Source of the DNA: CAZDWZ01 sp964509425
GTDB lineage: Bacteria > Bdellovibrionota_C > UBA2361 > SZUA-149 > CAZDWZ01
DNA: 64,000 nt
Assembly (NCBI GenBank): GCA_964509425.1
Contig: CAZDWZ010000002.1
Location: forward strand, 186,001 to 250,000
Direction of reading: 5' to 3'
Below are positions 8,682 to 14,963 of this stretch, piece after piece. A model generated the notes under the pieces. The model was not told the origin of the DNA and searched no databases. It was given only the letters and a program-made list of their open reading frames with translations. Within the stretch, counting starts at the first letter, position 1. Each line of letters opens with the position of its first letter. The position numbers were made by a program, and so were the translations under genes.

Positions 8682-9674
8682 TCACGCGTCCGGTGTGCGG
8701 CTCACGTTCACGACCTCGATCTCGGCGTCCCGCGTCCAGCCGCCCATCTGATCGAGAGCGCTGCCACCGGTGACGAACGCATCGAGGTAGTCGAACCGCT
8801 CGCCCCCCATGACGACGATGTTGCTGCCCGCGCGCACCGTGACCACGTCGTGGCGGTCCTGCTGCTGCGGCGGCGGCGACAAGTAGTAGCCGGTGAGGAG
8901 GAGCCGGCCGTTCCGGAGTTCGAGCTGATCCCCCTCCCGCCAGCCGCGGCGCAGCGCCTCCTGATTGCTGACGTTCAGTCGGACGTTCCCGAAGTTGTCC
9001 TTGTCGGCGACGACGGTCGGGGCGGTGGCCGGGATCTGGTGATCGCCGTTCACATCGTACACGTTCACGACGCCGCTGAAGTCGCCGGAGAGGAACCGGG
9101 CGACGGCCTGCGGGAAGCACTGCCACGACCTGAACTGCAGGCCCTCCTGGCCCGTCTCCAGCTCGGCGATCGCGACGATGTGGGGCAGGAGAGCGGTGAG
9201 GCTGTGGCCGGCGTTGGGCGAGAACACGATCCGCCCGTTCTTGAGGAGCGTCGCGTAAAAGCGGTGGTGGCCGTTCCGCTCCCCATGTTTGTAAATCGGG
9301 GCCACATTCAAGTAGCCCACCGCCCCCAGCGGGATGAGGTGGTCGAACGTCCCGATCTGCATGAGCGCCGACCACCCGCACGGGTACGTCTCGAGTTCCG
9401 GCACGGTCACTTCGCTCAGGTGCCCGATCTTGAGCTTCGCCCGCTCGATGCAGGCCCAGAGCGCCTGCACGACCTTCGCGGCCGCCTGATCGCCCGGACG
9501 GTAGTCCGAGACGACGATCGGGAACAGCGGGTGGCGGCGGACGCGGCGGCAGGCGTCCTTGAACTTCCACAGCAGGTCGGCGCTCTCCCCCGTGGCGAAG
9601 CTCTTCGGGAGGAAGAGGTGCCCGCGGCGCAGTTCCGACGCGACCTGACCCAGCCAGACGAACAAATTCAGCAT
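8682..9674 (-). CDS. GC-rich orphan protein A (330 aa), unknown
   Basis: A 330-residue product with no family I recognise. No signal peptide or clear membrane segment is seen; it contains mixed alpha/beta-looking stretches, for example NFGNVRLNVSNQEALRRGWR and VVTVRAGSNIVVMGGERF, and a PPPQQQ turn. Strong G/C preference at third positions supports this frame over the long antisense frames. In 9001-9060 I counted 40 of 60 bases as G or C, against about half in neighbouring native genes. The start ATG has AGGGGA upstream. It stands alone, with palindromes at 8600-8626 (3') and 9743-9788 (5'), the same layout as the other orphans here. Foreign origin is likely; function unknown. Confidence 0.7.
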   Translation of the reverse strand: MLNLFVWLGQVASELRRGHLFLPKSFATGESADLLWKFKDACRRVRRHPLFPIVVSDYRPGDQAAAKVVQALWACIERAKLKIGHLSEVTVPELETYPCGWSALMQIGTFDHLIPLGAVGYLNVAPIYKHGERNGHHRFYATLLKNGRIVFSPNAGHSLTALLPHIVAIAELETGQEGLQFRSWQCFPQAVARFLSGDFSGVVNVYDVNGDHQIPATAPTVVADKDNFGNVRLNVSNQEALRRGWREGDQLELRNGRLLLTGYYLSPPPQQQDRHDVVTVRAGSNIVVMGGERFDYLDAFVTGGSALDQMGGWTRDAEIEVVNVSRTPDA

Positions 9675-9742
9675 GACGATCCCCTTGTGTGCGGTAGTCC
9701 CAGGTTTCCACGCTCCTCGTCCGAGGCTAGCGCGCGAGTGGT

Positions 9743-9788
9743 CTCGACCGACTCCCCCTGCTCACACGAGCACGAGGAGGCGGTCGAG
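9743..9788. repeat. Long imperfect palindrome 5' of orphan A
   Basis: CTCGACCG (9743-9750) pairs with CGGTCGAG (9781-9788). Inside, CTCC pairs with GGAG and TGCTC with GAGCA around an ACAC loop, with only short internal mismatches. It starts 69 bases upstream of the ATG of the gene at 9674, so it would lie in the leader or at the promoter edge. Confidence 0.75.
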
Positions 9789-9912
9789 CAATCGCTCGAA
9801 AGAAATGAGAATAGTAATTAGAGTTCCGATACCCAGTCCGAGTTTGTAACCTTCCATGAACCAGAGAAAACTTGATTAACGCTGAGCATCGCAGCCGCTC
9901 ATCCTTGAACCA

Positions 9913-9930
9913 CCGGAGCTTCGGCTCCGG
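9913..9930. repeat. Compact hairpin with TTCG loop
   Basis: Perfect 7-bp stem CCGGAGC/GCTCCGG closed by TTCG, an exceptionally stable tetraloop in RNA. It lies between the 5' palindrome of orphan A and the 3' palindrome of orphan B. No T-run follows on either strand, so it is not a standard terminator. Confidence 0.7.
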
Positions 9931-10009
9931 GAGTTGATGGATGAACGGAAATTTCCACTACCCTGATTGGGGGCGTGAAGAAGCGCTGAGAGAGGAAATA
10001 AAGTATCGA

Positions 10010-10057
10010 GCGAGAGGCTGCGTTGTTGGTGTCCGAACCTACAACGCAGCCCCTCGC
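10010..10057 (-). terminator. Large palindrome 3' of orphan B, terminator-like
   Basis: Arms of 17 bases (10010-10026 and 10041-10057) match at 16 positions, with a further GGT/ACC pair inside. Read on the minus strand, the direction of the gene at 10089, the stem is followed by ATACTTTATTTCCTC, which is T-rich, so it can serve as a factor-independent terminator. It begins 32 bases after the stop codon. Confidence 0.7.
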
Positions 10058-10088
10058 CCGACACGACATCACGGCACGTTCTGTTCGA

Positions 10089-10556
10089 TCAGGACGCCGC
10101 CTGCAACACCGGGACGGGTTTGGCCTCGGGGCGGAGCGTTCGCACGATCTTCACGGCGAGGTCGCGGCCGACGTTCGCCACGCGCAAGTGTCCCCCTTCG
10201 TAGAACAGGGTGAACGGCCCGACGCGGCGGCTGCAGGCGGTGACGAAGCACAGGAGACCCACCCACAACCACTCCCGCGGGGCCGAGTCCGGGGGCGAGA
10301 TCGGGTTGTTCGCGGCGAAGATTCCGCGGTTCAAGTGCCCCTCCACCTCGGTCGCGAACTGGGTCGCCGCGTTCCCACCGACGGCCGCATCGACGGCCGC
10401 CGCGAGCAGGAACGCCTCCGTGAGGTCGCCCAAGCGGCACGGGGCCGAGAACCCGACCTCCTTGGCCAGCGGGTACTTCGGCTCGTGGTAGACGGTCGGG
10501 ACGTCGCTGATGCGGGTGCGACCGACTTCGCGGGGCAGATGCTCTTTCCGGGTCAT
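10089..10556 (-). CDS. GC-rich orphan protein B (155 aa), unknown
   Basis: A 155-residue protein of unknown family. It starts MTRKEHLPREVGRTRISDVP, has an alanine-rich central helix (AFLLAAAVDAAVGGNAATQF) and a compact C-terminal part with RRVGPFTLFYEGGHLRVANV, perhaps a small alpha/beta fold. GAGGAG lies eight to nine bases before the ATG. The codons strongly favour G or C at position three, unlike the native genes. It is solitary, with a palindrome on each side (10010-10057 and 10613-10662). The triplet GTC directly precedes ATG here and in orphans A and C. Confidence 0.7.
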   Translation of the reverse strand: MTRKEHLPREVGRTRISDVPTVYHEPKYPLAKEVGFSAPCRLGDLTEAFLLAAAVDAAVGGNAATQFATEVEGHLNRGIFAANNPISPPDSAPREWLWVGLLCFVTACSRRVGPFTLFYEGGHLRVANVGRDLAVKIVRTLRPEAKPVPVLQAAS

Positions 10557-10612
10557 GACGTAACTCCTCGTGTGTGCTCCAGCCGAATGGCCGGAGAATT
10601 GGCCAGAATTCA

Positions 10613-10662
10613 GGACATATCCGCCCGCAAGGGTTCGAGGACCCCTTCAGGCGAAAATGTCC
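10613..10662. repeat. Long imperfect palindrome 5' of orphan B
   Basis: GGACAT (10613-10618) pairs with ATGTCC (10657-10662); inside, CGCC pairs with GGCG and AAGGG with CCCTT. It begins 57 bases upstream of the ATG at 10556. Its sequence is unrelated to the palindromes of the other orphans. Confidence 0.7.
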
Positions 10663-12187
10663 GAAATCGCGATGACCAAACGAAGAGTGATGTCGGGATG
10701 AACTATGCTTCGTAAAATAAGAACCTTAAAAAAACTGACGCAGCCTGCCGCTCAATGCCCCTCTCCCGTTAAACTGGGCTGAGAAGATCTATAGTCAGAG
10801 ATCGAGGAGCCCTTCCTCCGGTGCGACGCGACTGGGAATGCAAGTTCCCGAAATCACGGATAACGCCCGGCGCAAATCGCTTTGTGCGAAACGAAACATA
10901 GTCAATGCGACTGCTCAAGCAAGATGTAAGCGCTAGACGCCAAGGGTTCGGGAGCGTCCTTTCCGCGGACGCGAGAAACTGGAGTGGAGGAGTTGGCTCT
11001 CCCGCTGGTGAGCCCACGAGAACGGCGCAATGCGAACTATGCCGCGAGAAAGGTTTTCCAAGCAGCATGAGTATTAAAGGCCGACTCGGAGAAGCTGCTC
11101 GACAAAGCTGCGTGACGGAGAACGGCAGAGACTCCGATTCCAAAATCAGGGCCTTCTACAGCGCGAAATCAATTTGCGTAAGCGGGTCGGTTCTCTCATG
11201 CTTGATTGACACAGCGTGCCTTTCACAGCGTGTCTACGCTCGAACAGTCCGAACCCTAAGGGGTCTGACCAAGCACATCGAGCTCCAGACTATGAAACGA
11301 GAAGATTTAAATTCGAGAATGGGAAATTGAACGGCGACTTAACTGCACCCTCTGGACCAAAACGCAAGGAATTTCACCACGCGATTTTAGTAGAAAAGTA
11401 TACAGCGCTTCTTCTACCCGCCCGTTTGACTCTCTTTTCGTTTCTCTCCCCTTAGGGCCTCGAGGGGCCACCTGCTTTTTTCGAGAGGCGGTCGAAAGGA
11501 AGACTCACGAACTCGAAAGTATTGAGGGAATTAAGATAAGTCAGATGTAAAGAACCTGAAGCGGTATTTACGAATTTCAGGGGATCTCGTCAAGGTATTG
11601 CCACAAATTCGAGGAGAGTTTTTTTCTGCGACGAATTTCGGAACCGCCTGCATAAAGCGGCCCTCGCTCCCCGAATTCCGCTCCGGGCGGATGTCCGGCC
11701 AGCCCTCCATATTCGTTGCTTGTCATCATTTGGAGTCCCGTATTGCAGTTCGAGCCGAGCGATGACCAGTACCAGACACAACGACCGCCTTCGCACACCA
11801 CCCGAGCCTTTCGTTTCAGTGTCTCACGCACAGTGTGTTGTCTCAGCGCTTGTTATCTCAGCGCGTTCGTTTCAGCGAAGCACGATTCACGCCTGAGTTG
11901 TTGGCCAAAAACGAAACGTATTCTCAATCGGCATGAGCGAGAAATTCACCACTCACTCGCGAACGGATCGTGATCGATAGCGCTTGGAACCACGCTCGAT
12001 CGCCACGCAGGATTTACATGTTCCTTTTCCGAAACGCTGCTGATGGTGATGGGCGAACTTCACCCGGCATCGAACCTTCGGTGTGATTAATAGTAGTATT
12101 TGGGCGACCAATGAAACGTAATGAAAAGTTAATCCAGAAGTCCGAAATTTGAGCGCGCTAGGCGAGAATTTCGCAGCAAAAATTGCA
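10663..12187. other. Long stretch with no convincing gene
   Basis: About 1.5 kb in which the open frames have no ribosome site, no family match and no codon bias, so I call none. It holds several short stems: GCGTCC/GGACGC at 10954-10972, GGCTC/GAGCC at 10995-11014, and nested CTCTC-CCCCT/AGGGG-GAGAG at 11444-11487 with a T-run inside. There is also a tandem array at 11812-11880. A structured non-coding RNA around 10780-11190 is possible; I looked for the conserved cores of RNase P RNA, tmRNA and SRP RNA and did not find them. Confidence 0.5.
11812..11880. repeat. Degenerate tandem array, unit about 15 bp
   Basis: Units ending in TCTCAGCG or TTTCAGCG recur at 11841, 11856 and 11870, with weaker copies (TTTCAGTG, TCTCACGC) from 11814. 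The spacing is 14-15 bp. Similar short-period arrays occur in two other spacers (21137-21226, 34193-34300). Confidence 0.55.
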
Positions 12188-12237
12188 GACTCTCATTCAC
12201 GATAGTGATAGGTAGGCAGCGTCATTTCTAGAGAGTC
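12188..12237. repeat. Palindrome just 5' of small gene at 12246
   Basis: GACTCTC (12188-12194) pairs exactly with GAGAGTC (12231-12237). A second small stem TCAC-GATA-GTGA lies inside the left half (12197-12208). The right arm ends eight bases before the ATG at 12246, so a folded leader could cover the ribosome site. Confidence 0.6.
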
Positions 12238-12245
12238 AGGTGTTT

Positions 12246-12431
12246 ATGAAGACGAAACGCCTTAGCTTCGAACTAAAGATCGCTATCCTGTTGTTGTTCG
12301 GATTAGCGATAATTCTTGCCGACGCCGGCTTCTCCCGCTCTGCGAGCGGATCGTCTTCGACGTCTTCAATTTCTTCTCATGCTTTCGGACAAAAAGTCTT
12401 CGGACAAAAAAAACCGGCGGGACTTCGCTAA
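12246..12431 (+). CDS. Small secreted or membrane-anchored peptide
   Basis: About 61 residues from ATG 12246 (a GTG at 12240 would add two). The N-terminus MKTKRLSFELKIAILLLFGL is a charged start followed by a hydrophobic helix ending in ADAGFS, i.e. a signal peptide or membrane anchor. The rest is Ser-rich, then a duplicated FGQK motif that mirrors a DNA repeat TTCGGACAAAAA. The stop codon TAA forms the loop of a strong terminator stem. No family recognised. The gene is isolated, with a palindrome on each side, so it may belong to the same class of units as the GC-rich orphans, although its composition is ordinary. Confidence 0.55.
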   Translation: MKTKRLSFELKIAILLLFGLAIILADAGFSRSASGSSSTSSISSHAFGQKVFGQKKPAGLR

Positions 12432-12460
12432 GCGAAGCACCACCGGCTTCATTTTCTTTC
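12414..12460 (+). terminator. Terminator with the stop codon in its loop
   Basis: Stem CCGG..ACTTCGC / GCGAAG..CCGG around the loop TAA, which is the stop codon of the small gene (12429-12431). It is followed by CTTCATTTTCTTTC. The outer CCGG/CCGG and inner CTTCGC/GCGAAG pairs are exact, with a few mismatches between. Confidence 0.75.
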
Positions 12461-12530
12461 GCCTGCGCGGTACCTGAAGAACTCAGGTTTCCAGTCTGCG
12501 GTATTGCTCCCGCGCGGTGAGTTGACAGAC

Positions 12531-12761
12531 TCAGTGCATCGAGCTTTCAAGCTCGCGGCGATTTGAAATGATCTGAGTTTCCAACTCGGCAACGAGTGAA
12601 AGAATCTTTTCACGGATATCCTCAACCAGCACTGTGATCAGTGTGCCCGTGTGTGATGCGGTGGCATCCTTGTGCACGAGACTGCGGGAAAGCCAGTCAC
12701 CGGCTTGGTGCATGTGCTCAAGGCAAAGTGAGATATCGTGAATTTTATCAACAGTATTCAT
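12531..12761 (-). CDS. Small helical protein, unknown
   Basis: A 76-residue protein (MNTVDKIHDISLCLEHMHQA...) that reads as two or three amphipathic helices, ending in VEDIREKILSLVAELETQII and a charged tail; a small helical-bundle or coiled-coil protein is likely. ATG 12761 has GAGGA seven bases upstream; a TTG two codons earlier is less likely. No family recognised. It is isolated, with a nested palindrome starting 14 bases before the ATG (12775-12822) and a 6-bp palindrome 3' (ACCTGA/TCAGGT, 12472-12488). The layout matches the orphan units but its composition is near the genome average. Confidence 0.6.
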   Translation of the reverse strand: MNTVDKIHDISLCLEHMHQAGDWLSRSLVHKDATASHTGTLITVLVEDIREKILSLVAELETQIISNRRELESSMH

Positions 12762-12774
12762 AACCAATCCTCAG

Positions 12775-12822
12775 GAAACCGATGTTCATCTGGCTAAGAT
12801 GCCCACTTAAAAATTTGGTTTC
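12775..12822. repeat. Nested palindrome 5' of gene at 12531
   Basis: GAAACC (12775-12780) pairs with GGTTTC (12817-12822) and encloses CATCT/AGATG around a 5-base loop. It lies 14 bases upstream of the ATG on the minus strand. Confidence 0.5.
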
Positions 12823-13040
12823 ACGACAACGTAGCTGACCCGAAATAATCACTCGGAAATCATCCATTTCCCCCCGGGAGGTACGAGGGATCGTCCCAAA
12901 TTCCTCCGTCTTCGGTCACGGTTTTCTGAGATCAGCGGTTTAGCCTCGATCGGCGACATATCTTGAAGAGAGGGAAAAAGTCTCCCGTTCTGGCCGTCTG
13001 GGCGCATTTGGTTTTTCTCAGCTTTTTTTAGCTCCGCAAC

Positions 13041-13090
13041 GCGGCTCAGACTTTCCGCACGGCAATGTCCGCGGGGAAAGTCTGAGCCGC
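13041..13090. repeat. 16-bp perfect inverted repeat 5' of orphan C
   Basis: GCGGCTCAGACTTTCC (13041-13056) is exactly repeated in inverse at 13075-13090, with 18 bases between. It ends 22 bases before the ATG of the GC-rich gene at 13113, just ahead of the AGGAG ribosome site, so it would form a long hairpin in the mRNA leader. Confidence 0.85.
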
Positions 13091-13112
13091 ATCCCGATTC
13101 CAGGAGAAAGTC

Positions 13113-13322
13113 ATGAAAGCGACTCTGTTCGACGCGTTCGCCGACGCGATGCTCGTGTTCAGCCTCATCGCGTTCTCCATGCTCTGCTTCATGAATGTGG
13201 GGCGGGACATGCCTGAGGGCTCGCGCGTGAAGTCGGCCGCGACGGCCCTCGAGAAGCACTTCTTTGGATCGAAGTCGCGGCCGCCGGTGACCACCTGCAG
13301 CTACGACCCGCGAGAACGCTAA
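13113..13322 (+). CDS. GC-rich orphan protein C (69 aa), single membrane helix
   Basis: A 69-residue protein with one hydrophobic segment (MLVFSLIAFSMLCFMNVG, residues ~13-30) and a basic, polar C-terminal part ending TTCSYDPRER. Likely a small single-pass membrane protein. CAGGAGAAAGTC precedes the ATG, a strong ribosome site, with the same GTC before ATG as orphans A and B. Codons end mostly in G or C. It is bracketed by a perfect palindrome upstream and a long imperfect terminator-like stem downstream. No family recognised. Confidence 0.7.
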   Translation: MKATLFDAFADAMLVFSLIAFSMLCFMNVGRDMPEGSRVKSAATALEKHFFGSKSRPPVTTCSYDPRER

Positions 13323-13330
13323 AGGAGGAT

Positions 13331-13390
13331 GTCGGGACGCGGAGCTCGCCGATCAAAAGGCGAACTGCGCCTCGACGGCCTTCTTTCTCA
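13331..13390 (+). terminator. Terminator-like stem after orphan C
   Basis: GTCGGG...CGCGG...TCGCC (from 13331) pairs with GGCGA...CTGCG...CTCGAC (to 13376) around an 8-base loop (GATCAAAA), with three interruptions. TTCTTTCTCATT follows, so termination without Rho is plausible. It starts eight bases after the stop codon. Confidence 0.65.
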
Positions 13391-13403
13391 TTAATGGAAG
13401 TTA

Positions 13404-14726
13404 TTAGCGCGGACGCCGCGCCGGCTTTGAGACGAGAAACGTAAAGTTAGCGGTGCTCGTGCCGAATGCGTTCCCGGCAGTGCATGATACCGTCGAAGTT
13501 GCTCGCGGAGCATAGCTGAAGCTCGCCACCATGTTTCTCAGCGTGACACGTGCGCCTCGCGGAAGGCCCGTGCATCGCACGGTGGGTGTCCCAGGAATGA
13601 ACGGAAAATTGGCCACCCAAAAATTAACCCGTACCGATCGCCCGGCCGTCGTTGCGAAGACTGTTTGCGGCGCGATAATGAGCGGCGAGAAATCGAAATC
13701 GTGCACACGAACGACCTGAGTTTGTTCGACCGTCTCACTGGCACAGTGGAGAATGTTTTTCCACGTAAAGGTCTTAACGCCGAGACGTTCAACAACGGTG
13801 TCTAAGGAAAATTGAAAAGCGACGTTCCCTTCGACCGCATCAACAAGCTGCACGAAGGCAGGAGGAACATTTCCCCAATCAACGTCAAGAGAGCAAGTCC
13901 GATAATCCGGAGCTGCTCCGGGGACGCCGATCGTCGTTGATCGAACCTCACTTTCGTACATTTCTATGGGCACTGAAAGCGCAGCCGCTGGAGGATTCGA
14001 TGGACGCCCGGTATTCCTGAAGCAATATGACTCCGGCGGGATGGAGGTGATGTAGTTCCTCACCTGATCCAACGAGTGTTGCGCGATATCAAACGAACCA
14101 AGCGCAAACGTATGCATCAACGTCGGTTTCGTTGAACCGTCTGAGTGACTCTCGAATAAATCGTAATGCGAAGCCCCGAGAATATGGAGCAACTCGTGGG
14201 CGAAAGCGCGACCGGCAGAAACTATCTGATCCGCCGAGTATCCTTTGCTTGCTACGACGCCCGCCGCGAAATTCGTGCACGCTGAGCCAAGCAAGGCGAG
14301 TCCCTCTTGACCCGCCACAGCACCGTTCGTGAAGAGAAAAACAGCTCTGCGGTCGTTTCCGGCGCCAAAAAGCGCCTGCGAATTATCAACCAGATCCCGC
14401 AAGATCGTAAACATTGTGCCGACAGGAGCAGCGTCGAGCACCTCAACATGATCAACTTCAACGCGAACAACTTTAGCGAGCGCATACCGGTCCGCCTCTC
14501 CGATCACTCGGAGAACGCGCTTTACGGCGTGCTCATTCGTCTCGCCCGGATGCCGAACGACCTTCGCATAGACTGAAATGAATTTTGCGCCTTCGAGCTC
14601 GTCGGCTCGGGCTGCTGAAATGCCGAAGAAGATTCCGAGAAGAAAAACAACGACGAGGAGGAGCCCGCTTCCGCGGGTTCCGGACATCTGCGCTAACCAG
14701 GGATATGCGAGCCTCTTACCTACCAC
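13404..14726 (-). CDS. Secreted adamalysin/reprolysin-like metallopeptidase
   Basis: A 440-residue precursor with an N-terminal signal segment (GLLLVVVFLLGIFFGISAARA) and a metzincin catalytic domain. The zinc motif HELLHILGASH (His177, Glu178, His181, His187) fits HExxHxxGxxH, and Met204 in PTLMHTF is at the place of the Met-turn. The C-terminal 200 residues look like beta-sandwich modules, the last in putative-Ig style (SVSCTAGNAFGTSTANFTFLVS). M12-type peptidases cleave extracellular proteins. The GTG start at 14726 has AGGAG six bases before it; an ATG 13 codons later is the alternative. Not obviously in an operon. The target is unknown. Confidence 0.8.
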   Translation of the reverse strand: MVGKRLAYPWLAQMSGTRGSGLLLVVVFLLGIFFGISAARADELEGAKFISVYAKVVRHPGETNEHAVKRVLRVIGEADRYALAKVVRVEVDHVEVLDAAPVGTMFTILRDLVDNSQALFGAGNDRRAVFLFTNGAVAGQEGLALLGSACTNFAAGVVASKGYSADQIVSAGRAFAHELLHILGASHYDLFESHSDGSTKPTLMHTFALGSFDIAQHSLDQVRNYITSIPPESYCFRNTGRPSNPPAAALSVPIEMYESEVRSTTIGVPGAAPDYRTCSLDVDWGNVPPAFVQLVDAVEGNVAFQFSLDTVVERLGVKTFTWKNILHCASETVEQTQVVRVHDFDFSPLIIAPQTVFATTAGRSVRVNFWVANFPFIPGTPTVRCTGLPRGARVTLRNMVASFSYAPRATSTVSCTAGNAFGTSTANFTFLVSKPARRPR

Positions 14727-14963
14727 CAGCCTCTCCTACACGGCCCCTCTTCAAAAACGACGCTTCACACGGAACTGCCGGAAAACACGCGGCATTATAC
14801 TCTTATCTGCCGGAAGCTCAATCTTGATCCACATGGCGGAATGTATTTTTAGAAGTCGTTTCTGGTGGTTATCGGGCATACGCAGAGGCGCTCCGATTTC
14901 TTGACTGAAAAACTACGCTTTATCAAGAAATGGGGCCGCGATTCTGGTCGCTGCGGGGCACGC
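14727..14963. other. Intergenic stretch between two minus-strand genes
   Basis: About 237 bases with no supported gene. It should contain the promoter of the metallopeptidase gene; no clear -10/-35 pair could be fixed by eye. Confidence 0.4.

Noticed and set aside
8653..9821. Long antisense frames over orphan A (8653-9711 minus; 8850-9821 plus)
   Set aside because: They are shadows of the GC-biased true frame, rich in Arg, Gly and Pro, and lack ribosome sites.
10905..11330. Open frame of 141 codons
   Set aside because: No ribosome site, no codon bias, odd composition; overlaps local stem structures better explained as non-coding.
8600..13390. Integron cassette array with attC sites
   Set aside because: The palindromes lack the RYYYAAC...GTTRRRY frame in the right orientation, genes are on both strands, and no integrase is visible.
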